64,000 nt of DNA. It comes from Sipunculus nudus (Eukaryota; Annelida; Sipuncula; Golfingiida; Sipunculidae). Of the stretch, positions 51,759 through 61,487 are shown in pieces. A program made the translations under genes and the position numbers. The stretch's first letter is position 1. Each line of letters opens with the position of its first letter. The notes under the pieces are model-generated. The model was not told where the DNA came from, ran no database searches, and worked only from the letters and a program-made list of their open reading frames with translations. The stretch is from NCBI GenBank assembly GCA_026874595.1, contig CM049321.1, positions 18,446,979 to 18,510,978 on the forward strand, read 5' to 3'.

Positions 51759-54377
51759 ATGCGGTCTTCTCATGCCATGGCTCAATGGCGCGGAGATCCA
51801 CATGATACTACTAGCGGACGAAGAAGAAGTGATCATTTGTTCGAAAATGGCACACTGGAGTCGGACAAAGAGTTCCACCGCAGGCTTGAAATACTGGACA
51901 GCGGGACGTGTTCTGGTGCTAACATTTCTGCGTGGACACCTGACACCGCCGTCATGTCACAGTCTACCGCCAATAACCGTTTGCCTCCCTTGTACCATGT
52001 TTTACTGGTTCATTCCGCTCGTACCAGGGAGAGTCTGAGGACTGCAAGACTCAAAATGCGCACCATGAGGGACGGGTACCTACCGCTTTTACGGCTGAAA
52101 GCGAAACGGCTGCACGATGAAGCTGTGACAGACGTCCACGACCGATACCGGACAGAGTTGTTGGACCTCATACGGTTAATGGAACCGGGGACCCAGGACG
52201 CGCTCTGCATCGCCGGGGAAAGGGTTAAGGGGTTAGCCGAAGACTTTTTACGACGGACCACAGGCGACACCGCCCGTGCGGCTGAACTCACGGATGCACT
52301 CATGGGACATTTGACAACACTGAACGACGCATTCAGTCGACGGCCTCCAGAAATGGTCCATCCAGAGGAAGAGGACCAGCGCAGGTCTCGTAGCCCATTG
52401 CGTCAACCAACATCACGACCCTGCCCTGATGAACTGATGAGTCATGGAAACAAAGCAGACGCTTCTGTTCCCCCACTCGTGGAGCAGCTGGTACCCATGA
52501 TGGTAAAAACGGTAGATGGCCAGACACGTACTAAAAGGGCTTTGCAGACAATGAACATGTCAAAACGCGCGTTGCTTACGTGCCGCCAACGTTTACCTGC
52601 ATTCCAACATCCGACCGAGCATGCGAAAAGAGTACTCGCGGCTTCCACGCAACAGTGTGATCGCCCAGCATTGCCCGTGTACGGTCCCGAGACACATTTA
52701 CTTTTCCATATGATTACGTCAAAGGGGAAAAAAATAAAGGATTTCACCAGGTCACGTTTGTCCAGTTTGCAAGAGACCTTGCTCCGGCATGAAATGGGAC
52801 CAACCGACCCGTCCTTGGCTAACGTGAACCTGGTCCCGCCAGGCCGCCAGGGAAGCAGCGGGGCCTGGAGGGTGCCACAGGACAGTAAGGGTTCTTTCGT
52901 TACCGTCGCACCAGCATTCGTGCTCGCTGTCAACAACGCCGTGGCAGATGTCGGAACGTTGACTCACCAACTGGACTGTGATGCGAACCGGCACTTCTCG
53001 GACCTCTACGCCGGCCTTTGGTACCTGTACGCTTGGTATGAGATATCGCAAAATAACCGTCAGATACAATATGTGATGTCGCGCAGGTGGGCGGATGTCG
53101 TGGCGAGCACGCCAGTGGCTCTCGAGTGTTACTACGACATGTTCCTGACGGGGTTCAAATGCGGAAAGAAGGATTTAGGTTACAGACCACTGTTGCAAAC
53201 TGGACTGGAATGGGAGGCCCTCCCTCCTTTAGGAGGTTTTCCAACGGCCGCTTCCGTATCGGGTTCTGTTGCTGCCACGACAGGTAACGATTCATGCTGG
53301 GAGGGCATACGAAATGACCTGTCCGAGTCCCAGAGGGAAGCAAGTGAAAGTCATATGACGCACGCGGACCCCTTGAACCAAAAGGCAGACTGGACACCTT
53401 ACGTCGTGTGGCCACAGCCATCGTACGGCAGTGCGGAAAAGCTAATGACGTCCTCATGCCACACGGCAGACATGCTGTACACTATGGTCTTTGGTGCCAC
53501 GCCCAGGGACGAGGAAGGGAACCCGAGCTACCGGTTAGAGGACAGGCCCATTCAGGCCGTTCTGACAGACGAGAACGCATCAGATGACTGCAGGGGCGTC
53601 TTCTACGCGTTGTACAAGTACAGTAGCGTTCGGCGAGCAGCAGTGCTAGGGATTAACGTCACGCTGCTGCTGTACGCTATAGGATGGCACCGGACTAAAC
53701 AAACATGGGAAGCGTTTACTTCATCTATTTTGATGTATTTGAAAGGTATGGATCGCCGAGTCACCACATCAAGCGCTTTCCCCGGTTTATGGCTTTTGTG
53801 TCTGCTGAACGACAGGCAAGACCTGGCGGGTGCAGTCAAAGCGTACGAGGAAGAATGGGCCAAGCGTAGAGAAACAGAGAGTGCTGCTGAATCACGGGAC
53901 ACACTATACATCCCCGGAATGGAGATGCACGAATGGATGGACAGGCAATACGACGGGGCACCTTACGCTTTGTTAGTTCTTCGCCAGCTTGTATACAACC
54001 TGACAGATATTGATAAACTCTCCGCAGATATATGTTTGGACCCTACTGCAACTCTCCGCCTTGATGGTAAAAGACACAATAAAAAGTCACAGAAACTTGC
54101 AAAAATACGGTCCTCTGTTCTGTTACTGCGCAACATAGCATTTCAGGAGGTTGAAAAAAATATAAACGCTTTGGGAATCTGTACGGCATCAAACATACAA
54201 GAGGGCACAGCAGCACACACAAAATGGTACATACTAAAGAACGCCATATACACCACCATGTACATGTTCAAACCCTTCGCAAACAATCTGTACTCGACCC
54301 CCAAAGGTCATGATTACGTATGGCAATTCATAACACAAGGTTTTACGCATAAGGAAGAACCCAATGTTTTTATGTGA
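51759..54377 (+). CDS. Large hypothetical protein, positional candidate for capsid vertex protein
   Basis: A protein of 872 residues, or 866 if the second ATG (51,777, stronger context) is used. I cannot assign a family from motifs. The N-terminal quarter is helical (RLKMRTMRDGYLPLLRLKAKRL, RYRTELLDLIRL), followed by a Ser/Arg/Pro-rich linker at about 205-225 and a long globular region to the end. No signal, membrane or metal-binding motif is evident. In Herpesviridae the UL24 homologue is followed by the UL25 capsid vertex gene, whose product also has an N-terminal helix and a C-terminal globular domain; this supports a structural role by position only. A poly(A) signal lies at 54,520. Confidence 0.7.
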   Translation: MRSSHAMAQWRGDPHDTTSGRRRSDHLFENGTLESDKEFHRRLEILDSGTCSGANISAWTPDTAVMSQSTANNRLPPLYHVLLVHSARTRESLRTARLKMRTMRDGYLPLLRLKAKRLHDEAVTDVHDRYRTELLDLIRLMEPGTQDALCIAGERVKGLAEDFLRRTTGDTARAAELTDALMGHLTTLNDAFSRRPPEMVHPEEEDQRRSRSPLRQPTSRPCPDELMSHGNKADASVPPLVEQLVPMMVKTVDGQTRTKRALQTMNMSKRALLTCRQRLPAFQHPTEHAKRVLAASTQQCDRPALPVYGPETHLLFHMITSKGKKIKDFTRSRLSSLQETLLRHEMGPTDPSLANVNLVPPGRQGSSGAWRVPQDSKGSFVTVAPAFVLAVNNAVADVGTLTHQLDCDANRHFSDLYAGLWYLYAWYEISQNNRQIQYVMSRRWADVVASTPVALECYYDMFLTGFKCGKKDLGYRPLLQTGLEWEALPPLGGFPTAASVSGSVAATTGNDSCWEGIRNDLSESQREASESHMTHADPLNQKADWTPYVVWPQPSYGSAEKLMTSSCHTADMLYTMVFGATPRDEEGNPSYRLEDRPIQAVLTDENASDDCRGVFYALYKYSSVRRAAVLGINVTLLLYAIGWHRTKQTWEAFTSSILMYLKGMDRRVTTSSAFPGLWLLCLLNDRQDLAGAVKAYEEEWAKRRETESAAESRDTLYIPGMEMHEWMDRQYDGAPYALLVLRQLVYNLTDIDKLSADICLDPTATLRLDGKRHNKKSQKLAKIRSSVLLLRNIAFQEVEKNINALGICTASNIQEGTAAHTKWYILKNAIYTTMYMFKPFANNLYSTPKGHDYVWQFITQGFTHKEEPNVFM

Positions 54378-54519
54378 ATGTCGTATTCGAGAATGGCATC
54401 CATACACACGCATACTTATACACATTTGAATAGATTCACAAGAGATATTGCATAATGCTTAAGTATAATATGTCAAACTGATATTTTGGGAACACTGTTG
54501 CTTCATATTATATATCAAC

Positions 54520-54525
54520 AATAAA
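54520..54525 (+). terminator. Polyadenylation signal
   Basis: AATAAA 143 bases after the stop at 54,377, in the short spacer before the convergent minus-strand gene. Confidence 0.5.
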
Positions 54526-54608
54526 ACAGTTGTATGTCCATGATCTATTGTTTGTTATACATACATAGATATGTGTGTGTGTTGAAACATTAGTTTATAT
54601 TTTGCTAT

Positions 54609-57600
54609 TTAAAGTTTGTAAGGTTCGACAGCGGGGGTGAGTCCTGATGTGGAGGTCCACGCCTGACACGTCATTTCTAATGTGTCCCACGGCACCTGCT
54701 GCTGCCTTTCGTTCACGTCCCCGTCAACAGCCCACAAGGCGTGGCGTTTATGTTGAAGCCATGTGAAATAAGCGTAAACGCCATTTACAGGTGACAAGGA
54801 CCCAACTGACGGGTCGGCTGTGCAGTCGTACAAAGCGGACACGAAATCGCCATTGCGGGACCTGTAAGCTGTGCTTTGCCCGCTGAGAACAGAATCGGTC
54901 TTCCGCCCTACCCTGCCAAAACGGTCAGTTGGTCCGTGGCGTGCTCGTTGTGCGCAAGGGTCGTAATCGGCCGAGCACAACTGCAATGGTTTACACGCTG
55001 CAGGCGAAAACCGTTTGCGGAGTGTCCGCGCCAGCTGCGGCATATGGGGCCCGCTCCCGACGGCCACTGAACCCCACGCATATACCAACGGGCAGTCTTC
55101 GGACTGATCGGAATCTCCGTCCGAAGCAGTGCTTTTTTCTGCGCCGCCCCGCGTGTCTCTCAAGTTGTAGACGCACGAAATCAGACGTGACGCCAGAAAA
55201 TTTAATGGGCACTCATTGGCGCGTTCCGTGTTTTGCATGGCCCTCTGCATTGCAACGTCGAGCTCTCCTACGCTTTCAATGACACGCCGATGGGACTCCA
55301 CAAGTGCGTGCAGGGTGTGTGGGTTGCTGGCTTTCGGGTACGTGGCGGAACAGCATTTGTGAAGATTGCACGGCAAAGACGCGGTGACTGACCTGTTTTC
55401 ATCAACGTCGGCGTCCTCGACCGCCACGCATTCCGGCGTCTTGCCCGTGTTGCCCCCCACAGGGGTAACGTGAATATTTTTGATACGTAGACGTGTGGTG
55501 CACTTAATTGGGACGAGGACAGACAGTGCCACACCTGGAAACTTCCTTGCTTTCACCGCGCGTGTGTACCTGACCATTTTCCCTGGAATGCGTGACACGT
55601 TCGTTGGTCCGTGGTGGTCCACGCAAAAATTAACATTCACGACGACAATACCGGGAACGTTCCGGGTCAGGTGGTGCTGCGCAACCGGGTCGGAAATGTG
55701 GGCACACACATGCCGTTGGAGTTCCGATAGAAGAAGATTCTGTATACCTCCCCTGTTGTTGTTGGTCCGTTGGATCATGAGCCCTTGACTACGTTGAGCA
55801 CTTCTAGAGAATGTTGCACCGGAATGATTTTTTACGGTCCCTTCAGAACTGTACGTGGTCATCCTGGGGCCGCTGAACGTGACGTACACGCGATTCGTAT
55901 CAAAAGCCGTGCCTCCCCATGCAAGGTGTACGGCACCTGCCGTATCACCGCTTCCAAGTACGGCGCCCCCTTGACTGGAACTGCCCCAGACAGAAATATA
56001 CGGAGACGCCAGGGGGATCTTCCCGTAAACAGGGTGAGGCATTTTGCAGTCGTCAGAACCCGTGGCACGCCAGACAACCTGGGTGGCATCATCATTAAAA
56101 GACAGACACTGCAGCACGTGCACATCCAGCAAACCCGGATCGGGTCGCTGGTCTGTGTCTGGAACGCTTGACGCCTGGCGCGCCGACCGATAGACATCAC
56201 TCAGTGCTTCGTCTGAATTGAAGGGAGCGGGTACAGGATGGACATTAGGGTTCCGTATAAGATCGTTCAGCGTTTCCAAAATCCCTACGAAGCGCGCAGA
56301 AGCTGCAGTGCCCTCTTGCGCGGTCTGTGGATGAGCGTTCTGCCAGTTGTTGGTTTTCCACGGCATAACGTCTCGCCATTCCCTGTGTAGAGACACGGTC
56401 GCGGGGACATAGTGAGCCTTCCACCAGGCTGTGGCCGGACACGAGACGTGACTCTCCGACACGTCTGTCGCATCTCGTGCATGGCCACACCGTCTCGGAG
56501 AAACCGCGCAACCGACTGCAAGATGTAACAGTAACCGTTTGATCTGAACAGACCTGCACCCGAATCCAAGAAGACAACTCGTCGGGTGTCTCTGACCGCT
56601 CCCTGACCCATTGTCCAGGCCGACCTTTTCATGATCTGCCTGCCATTCCAAAATGTCCCAGCATTCAGGGCAAGGTGTTTCAGCCGGCCCCTCTGCTTCA
56701 GTCCTTTTGTGACAGAAGTGGTCCGTTTCTGGCGCACCTGACGGAAACCAAACCCAGAACATGTCGCTGTTTTTGTTCCATTTCTTTTTAGAAGGTCCAG
56801 TCTTCTCATCTTTCACACAGCTGCGCGGCGAAGTTGATTGGAAACCACCTCGGGTGAGCACGTCGGGAATTAAACTAGACCTGTGGTGCCAAGGCACACT
56901 GAAACTGCGGGCCCGAGGATCATGGGAACTAGGCGGTTTGAAACGCAAGAGGCCCTGGGACGTACGGTATGCTTTCAGGAAGAGGTCGTGCCTGTAAGCC
57001 TTTATGCCCGGCACGCCTACGAAACCGTCCACCTCCGTGAACGGGATGCAAACCTCGTTGGCCTGTCGATTGACTTGGCTCACGAGGTTTCTGCACGTGT
57101 TCAACAGGTGGTGCACAGCATGACATATGTTCCACACACCTTCACCACGTTTGATAAAAGTTACTCTTTCGTTTGCGGCCTGCGCCAGCGCATCTGCGAT
57201 CTGTTCAGTACGCAAGATGGCATTGTACTCCCCGAACATGCCTGTGTCTACAGCGTATTGCATCCAGGCGACGTTTGCAGCCTCCCACCACCCCGCTGCT
57301 GCGGTACGGCGCAGAGTCTGAACGGGAATCGGCAGCGCCTTTTCTGCCAGGGCGTTCTGTATGAATACAGGGTACTTATGACTGCATATACCTATGGCAC
57401 GTTCAGGGGACAAAAGTCTGCACAGGAGATACAAGAGCGCTGAATCGGGCACGCGACTCAGAGACGGTAAGCATGCTTCCATTAGCATGCGGTCGAACAA
57501 CGTGTGGAAGTGTTCAGCTGGACGCGTGGACGGGTTGCTACCTGACACCGCCCATGAATCTAAATGTGGCTTACAACTGACATGGCCTGAAGGCCACACG

Positions 57601-58301
57601 ATAAAAAAACGAGACCTGACGCACGTCCGCGTTTCCAGGCACAGGCGTTTTGCTGACGGGGCCCGTCCGTCAGTATCGTCCAGATCTGGTTGACATGTTC
57701 CCGCGTAACGGCAGAAACCGGCCGATGCTCTGTTCCATTCAGGTGCAGCGTTCCAAGCAGGGGGCTGCTTGCCACAAAGAGCAGACAGGCCGTTCCACGT
57801 GTCCGTCACGTCGTAAGCTAGCACGTCGCGTGCCAACTCTTCTTTTGCTGAGTCCTGATATGGACATATCACCCTGACATGCACAACACCCGCCCCTTCG
57901 ACCATCCGTGTCGCGGCATGTTCCAGTGCCACGATGAAACGGTGACGTAAATGTTCTGATATATCATCGGCACCCGGTGTGCAGAAACGGGCCAGCAAGA
58001 TAGCCACTTTAGTCATACGGACACCGTCCACATCCGGCACGGGCTGTGAAACGCACCACCGGGTCCCGCAAGCCTTTACAACGCTGTCGACCAGTTCAAC
58101 TTCTCTCTTGTAGTCAGCGTGAGTGGAGGGTGGGAACGGGAAACTGCGCGCAAACAGGTGACCGAATATCTGAAGGAGACGACGGTGATCCCAACCGTCT
58201 TTTGATTGTGCATAATAATCCCTCATCTTGTGTACTGGGACCCATTCATCAAGGATGCAAGGTGTGTCGATCCTGGCAGAAACCTGGCACAGGTCTTCCA
58301 T
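54609..58301 (-). CDS. Very large hypothetical protein with duplicated W-P/F-SG segments
   Basis: The protein has 1,230 residues from the ATG at 58,301; the frame extends 17 codons upstream only from a GTG. I do not recognise it. It has many Cys and His residues, and two similar segments, RSRFFIVWPSG (about 230-239) and SDMFWVWFPSG (about 513-522), each followed by Cys/His residues and a leucine-rich helix, suggest an internal duplication. The C-terminal third is rich in Val-Asn β-like stretches. There are no signal or membrane segments and no Walker, helicase or polymerase motif. Conserved large herpesvirus proteins of unassigned type (tegument, primase or late-transcription UL87-like) are all possible. 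Confidence 0.72.
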   Translation of the reverse strand: MEDLCQVSARIDTPCILDEWVPVHKMRDYYAQSKDGWDHRRLLQIFGHLFARSFPFPPSTHADYKREVELVDSVVKACGTRWCVSQPVPDVDGVRMTKVAILLARFCTPGADDISEHLRHRFIVALEHAATRMVEGAGVVHVRVICPYQDSAKEELARDVLAYDVTDTWNGLSALCGKQPPAWNAAPEWNRASAGFCRYAGTCQPDLDDTDGRAPSAKRLCLETRTCVRSRFFIVWPSGHVSCKPHLDSWAVSGSNPSTRPAEHFHTLFDRMLMEACLPSLSRVPDSALLYLLCRLLSPERAIGICSHKYPVFIQNALAEKALPIPVQTLRRTAAAGWWEAANVAWMQYAVDTGMFGEYNAILRTEQIADALAQAANERVTFIKRGEGVWNICHAVHHLLNTCRNLVSQVNRQANEVCIPFTEVDGFVGVPGIKAYRHDLFLKAYRTSQGLLRFKPPSSHDPRARSFSVPWHHRSSLIPDVLTRGGFQSTSPRSCVKDEKTGPSKKKWNKNSDMFWVWFPSGAPETDHFCHKRTEAEGPAETPCPECWDILEWQADHEKVGLDNGSGSGQRHPTSCLLGFGCRSVQIKRLLLHLAVGCAVSPRRCGHARDATDVSESHVSCPATAWWKAHYVPATVSLHREWRDVMPWKTNNWQNAHPQTAQEGTAASARFVGILETLNDLIRNPNVHPVPAPFNSDEALSDVYRSARQASSVPDTDQRPDPGLLDVHVLQCLSFNDDATQVVWRATGSDDCKMPHPVYGKIPLASPYISVWGSSSQGGAVLGSGDTAGAVHLAWGGTAFDTNRVYVTFSGPRMTTYSSEGTVKNHSGATFSRSAQRSQGLMIQRTNNNRGGIQNLLLSELQRHVCAHISDPVAQHHLTRNVPGIVVVNVNFCVDHHGPTNVSRIPGKMVRYTRAVKARKFPGVALSVLVPIKCTTRLRIKNIHVTPVGGNTGKTPECVAVEDADVDENRSVTASLPCNLHKCCSATYPKASNPHTLHALVESHRRVIESVGELDVAMQRAMQNTERANECPLNFLASRLISCVYNLRDTRGGAEKSTASDGDSDQSEDCPLVYAWGSVAVGSGPHMPQLARTLRKRFSPAACKPLQLCSADYDPCAQRARHGPTDRFGRVGRKTDSVLSGQSTAYRSRNGDFVSALYDCTADPSVGSLSPVNGVYAYFTWLQHKRHALWAVDGDVNERQQQVPWDTLEMTCQAWTSTSGLTPAVEPYKL

Positions 58302-58376
58302 CCCGCTTCCTCTCTCCACAGCCTGTAACTGCAATAATGATATGCAACACACTGGCTAACATCGGTGCGTATCTTT

Positions 58377-58427
58377 TTTTATACATCCCAATCTGCTACT
58401 GAATCATGATCACGTGATCACGTGATC
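58377..58427 (-). promoter_or_regulatory. TATA box and 20-base palindrome with two CACGTG sites
   Basis: On the minus strand TATAAAAAAAG (58,383-58,373) lies about 75 bases upstream of the large gene's ATG. Upstream of it, 58,408-58,427 is a perfect 20-base palindrome made of two overlapping GATCACGTGATC units. The remainder of 58,302-58,607 contains the 3' end and poly(A) signal of the next minus-strand gene. Confidence 0.6.
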
Positions 58428-58531
58428 TATCTGGCGTAAGAAGACTGCTAAGAATGTCACATCCATCACACGCAATAATGCTACCCCACACACCTTTTTC
58501 GAATAAAAACAAACAACAGCGTGCCATATTT

Positions 58532-58537
58532 TTTATT
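58532..58537 (-). terminator. Polyadenylation signal, minus strand
   Basis: AATAAA on the minus strand 71 bases after the stop codon at 58,608; it may serve both the membrane-protein gene and the small gene before it. Confidence 0.55.
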
Positions 58538-58607
58538 GCATTTACGATCCACCATGTACATTGCTCATATATATATAGAGCGAGAGAAAAATGTTTTTCA
58601 TGCCTTG

Positions 58608-59789
58608 TCAATGCAATACAACTCTTTTCAGGAACGTTGCTGCATCGTATATGTCTCTCGTGAAGTTTCCCGGGATGACATGGAGGCGCAACCACGAGAT
58701 CGCGTCTATAGACCTGTGGCCACCACAAACGTATAAGCACACAAAAAACAAAGCTGTACAAATACACGAAAATACTAAGTACACCTTGCATGCATACAGT
58801 CGGCGAACGTGGCACAAAAAAAACAGCAGAACCAGACTCGAGACACTCGTCAGAAACCACGTAAGTACACGCACCACATTACCAACGAGGCTGCTGGAGA
58901 ACCGAGGCCATATGTGCGTTCTCCTAAAGCGCATCCACAGTTTCCTGAAAGGCAGGTTCGGATCGGACGCCGCCAGCAGGCTGTGCAAGGTGGTCTTAGA
59001 TCGCCCGTACAGTCCTGTCCTTTCCTGGCATTTCGAATCAGCATTACGGGACCAAAATTCGGCGACTGCCCTGTCTTCTTCCTGTAAAATGTTCCTTGAA
59101 CGGTTCACCAGACTACCGTCGTATTTCACGGCTGATCCCGCCTGCATGCGCTTCTTGTAATTCACAAGACGCAGAGGATACACTGGCCCGGCTGTAGTCT
59201 GCACGTCCTGCGATACCCGTTCCAAACATATGGCGTCTTCCTCGACACTTTCACTTTCTGTTTCGGAATCTGTGCAGTATACAGAGCAATCAGAGTCACT
59301 GGAACTGTCTTCGTTGTCATCAACGACGTCGCTGTGAGTGACGCGCGGATGCCGCAGGAAACTGTGTAAGGGGACCATGCAAGGCATCTCACCCGCGCTG
59401 GTTTCACCCAGCGGCTGGATGTACTCGGTATTCACCTTGTGATACGTCATGTCGCAGTCTGGCTCTGTTTCCGACCCGGGGCGTCTCACGATGGACACGA
59501 GTCCACCAGCAGCCTGACTCATTAATTTCAGATACCATGTCCCCGACCCGTCCAGCACCCCTAATACTTTGTACAGCGAAGATAGGCTAACCCGTTTGAT
59601 ACCTGCGCAGCTGCCGATGTTGACGCAGGCGGGTGTATTGGGATCAGAAACAGACGGGCATACATGTTCCCCCAATAACCTGAAATCCAAAGAATGTTTG
59701 GGGTTTTCATATTGCACGTGAGCCTGCACGACGTCCCGAAGTGCGGGCGGCCGTTCACTTCCCTTCCCTGCAGCGTGGTCCTCAAACAT
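58608..59789 (-). CDS. Membrane protein with two C-terminal transmembrane segments
   Basis: A protein of 393 residues from the ATG at 59,789. There is no signal peptide. The N-terminal 200 residues are hydrophilic and probably fold as a domain. An acidic Ser/Asp/Glu stretch follows (VVDDNEDSSSDSDC, DSETESESVEEDA), a likely casein kinase target. Near 295-352 are two hydrophobic segments (VVRVLTWFLTSVSSLVLLFFL and VYLVFSCICTALFFVCLYV), then a 39-residue tail. An N-in hairpin or tail-anchor topology is likely. Herpesvirus nuclear egress UL34 also has an N-terminal domain with a C-terminal anchor, but only one anchor, so no name is given. It starts 13 bases after the stop of the gene at 59,803-60,102. 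Confidence 0.7.
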   Translation of the reverse strand: MFEDHAAGKGSERPPALRDVVQAHVQYENPKHSLDFRLLGEHVCPSVSDPNTPACVNIGSCAGIKRVSLSSLYKVLGVLDGSGTWYLKLMSQAAGGLVSIVRRPGSETEPDCDMTYHKVNTEYIQPLGETSAGEMPCMVPLHSFLRHPRVTHSDVVDDNEDSSSDSDCSVYCTDSETESESVEEDAICLERVSQDVQTTAGPVYPLRLVNYKKRMQAGSAVKYDGSLVNRSRNILQEEDRAVAEFWSRNADSKCQERTGLYGRSKTTLHSLLAASDPNLPFRKLWMRFRRTHIWPRFSSSLVGNVVRVLTWFLTSVSSLVLLFFLCHVRRLYACKVYLVFSCICTALFFVCLYVCGGHRSIDAISWLRLHVIPGNFTRDIYDAATFLKRVVLH

Positions 59790-59802
59790 GCCTTCCCTGA
59801 CC

Positions 59803-60102
59803 TCAAATGCTGGTGCAGTCCCGAAGCAGACGTAGATTGTTTGTCACAGCTTTGGAGTGTACTTCACAAAAGTGTCCGTCTCTTGCGCTCTGAATGGCAG
59901 ATGCCCTGACCCCGGTCACAACAAAATGTTGGAGAGCAGAAAGTGAGGTGCAAGGTCGGTTATCCTTTGTCCGTGGAAATGTGTCCAGTAGCTCTTTCGG
60001 TGTCACGGTCTGGAAGTACACCAGATCGGTTGCGGGCGATGACTGCTGCTGAGTCGCGCGTGACGCATCATTACCCGACCCATCGGCAGTCTGTTGATAC
60101 AT
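59803..60102 (-). CDS. Small hypothetical protein
   Basis: The protein has 99 residues from the ATG at 60,102; the frame also extends to a GTG at 60,135. It is polar with a Gln/Ser/Thr-rich N-terminus and a more structured C-terminal half (TPKELLDTFPRTK, ALQHFVVTGVRASAIQSARDG). I see no known motif. Its stop lies 13 bases before the membrane-protein ATG, so the two could share one transcript. A CACGTG site lies just upstream at about 60,109. Confidence 0.5.
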   Translation of the reverse strand: MYQQTADGSGNDASRATQQQSSPATDLVYFQTVTPKELLDTFPRTKDNRPCTSLSALQHFVVTGVRASAIQSARDGHFCEVHSKAVTNNLRLLRDCTSI

Positions 60103-60166
60103 ACGGGCACGTGTCAGATTTTCCGAACATAACACGCAGTGCGTACCATTTTAGGCATGTGCCCCT

Positions 60167-60172
60167 TTTATT
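60167..60172 (-). terminator. Polyadenylation signal of the terminase gene
   Basis: AATAAA on the minus strand 23 bases beyond the terminase stop codon, within a CCCCTTTTATTTAAGGGG inverted repeat. Confidence 0.6.
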
Positions 60173-60194
60173 TAAGGGGAAAACATCGTGCATC

Positions 60195-61487
60195 CTAAAT
60201 AATGGACGTGTGCAACGGTGCCAACTCATGTACGTTAAAGTTTTCGTTTCTCTCGTTTAGCAACAGGTTGTATGCCAGTATCAGGGAAAGGGCCACGTCA
60301 TCCTGTGTATGATCGTGGGGCTTTCGGTCCGGCCGGAATTTCGACAGCTGCTCCGTGATCAAATGTCTAGCGTCCAACCCGGCATGCTCAAGTGCCGAGC
60401 TGGCGAGGCTCATTGACAAACGCACGATGCGACTGTTGAATGCACTTTGAAAGAGGGACACTAAAGTTTTTTTCTGTTTGTCCAGGAAGAAACCCGCAAC
60501 CTCGGCTGTCCCGAAATCCCGCACGGATTGGAGCCCAACCGTCTTGGCATCCTTCTCTGTCCTCCTCCTGTGGGTGAATTGAAACGACAGCGACCGAACC
60601 GGACCGGCCATTTTTTTGGCGGCGTTGTGTATGAAATGACAAATCTGCACGGCCAGGTGTTCGTTGCTATTGCTTTCCACAGCGACAACAGCAGTCTTGA
60701 AACGGGACGAGTATGTCAGCGGGCACGCGTGCATATTCACAACACGCTGCAGCAGGCGCAAAACCGCCAGCCCAATGAAAACTTCCGCTGGTACGCTGTG
60801 TTCTATCAAACGCACCTCGTCCAATCCGAGGACGACCGCCATGCGCCTGGTTTTGTTTGAGGGGACCCTGCGGGAAACACGACCGGACGGCGGAGCGCCA
60901 GGTGTGTAACGACACACGCAAGCTATTCCTGAAGCAGACACCGACACGTTGGTGGTGTAAGCTGGGTCCACGTACACAAACAATGTATCACCCAAACAAT
61001 CGACATTGTTGAATGTATCCAAGTCATTCAAACCGTCTTTCATTTCTTGCAGGACAGATCGTGAAAAAAGCCCAACCTCATCCCCCGAATTCTGCCCATC
61101 CGGCTGCCCGTCGCCGCGCCCCAGACTAACGCCCATATTTTCTGTTTCGTAGCTGTGAGGTTCCAACGTGTTCATAACCGTCTTTTGTACAACGTCCGTC
61201 GTGATGTGAGGCGGCAGTGACATGACGTAGTGGTGACACGCTATGGCTTCCGGCGACTCGGCAACGCGTGGAACGTCTGCAGGACAGCTGAAGCACACGC
61301 GGTAGTAAGCAACTCCTGTCCGTTCCAACTTCAGTAAGGCGCATGTATTCTCAGCCGACGTGTTCATCGAAGATGTGAGCACCAACTTGGTCCCTCTGCG
61401 GTTCACATAAGGCAACAGGTGTGTCAACGTTTTCACAAATCCAGCTTCGTCAACATACACGATGTCGTACGTGTGACCCCTGCCAGC
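60195..61487 (-). CDS. Large terminase subunit, 3' exon (ATPase Walker B and nuclease domain)
   Basis: This is the C-terminal part of the DNA-packaging motor ATPase, conserved across Herpesvirales (UL15/UL89 family). Numbered from 61,547, it has Walker B YDIVYVDEA (Asp33, Glu34), the coupling-type motif LVLTSSMNT (56-63), and the nuclease acidic residues Asp194 in YVDPAYTT, Glu291 in VAVESNSNEH and Asp416/417 in HTQDDVALS. The Walker A half is absent from the frame. Codons upstream of 61,487 look like intron: TTCTTTCCTCGTTCGTTTCAG is a good 3' splice site, giving a phase-0 exon start just before Walker B, where the UL15-type intron lies in vertebrate herpesviruses. No Walker A exon is found up to 64,000, so exon 1 is probably beyond the window. 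Confidence 0.92.
   Translation of the reverse strand, partial: AGRGHTYDIVYVDEAGFVKTLTHLLPYVNRRGTKLVLTSSMNTSAENTCALLKLERTGVAYYRVCFSCPADVPRVAESPEAIACHHYVMSLPPHITTDVVQKTVMNTLEPHSYETENMGVSLGRGDGQPDGQNSGDEVGLFSRSVLQEMKDGLNDLDTFNNVDCLGDTLFVYVDPAYTTNVSVSASGIACVCRYTPGAPPSGRVSRRVPSNKTRRMAVVLGLDEVRLIEHSVPAEVFIGLAVLRLLQRVVNMHACPLTYSSRFKTAVVAVESNSNEHLAVQICHFIHNAAKKMAGPVRSLSFQFTHRRRTEKDAKTVGLQSVRDFGTAEVAGFFLDKQKKTLVSLFQSAFNSRIVRLSMSLASSALEHAGLDARHLITEQLSKFRPDRKPHDHTQDDVALSLILAYNLLLNERNENFNVHELAPLHTSII

Noticed and set aside
54609-58301. DNA polymerase, helicase-primase or major capsid protein
   Set aside because: No polymerase YGDTD-type motif, no Walker A and no clear primase acid pair could be found. 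Size alone is not enough.
58608-59789. UL34 nuclear egress protein
   Set aside because: Only the C-terminal anchoring is shared. There are two hydrophobic segments instead of one and no recognisable conserved region.
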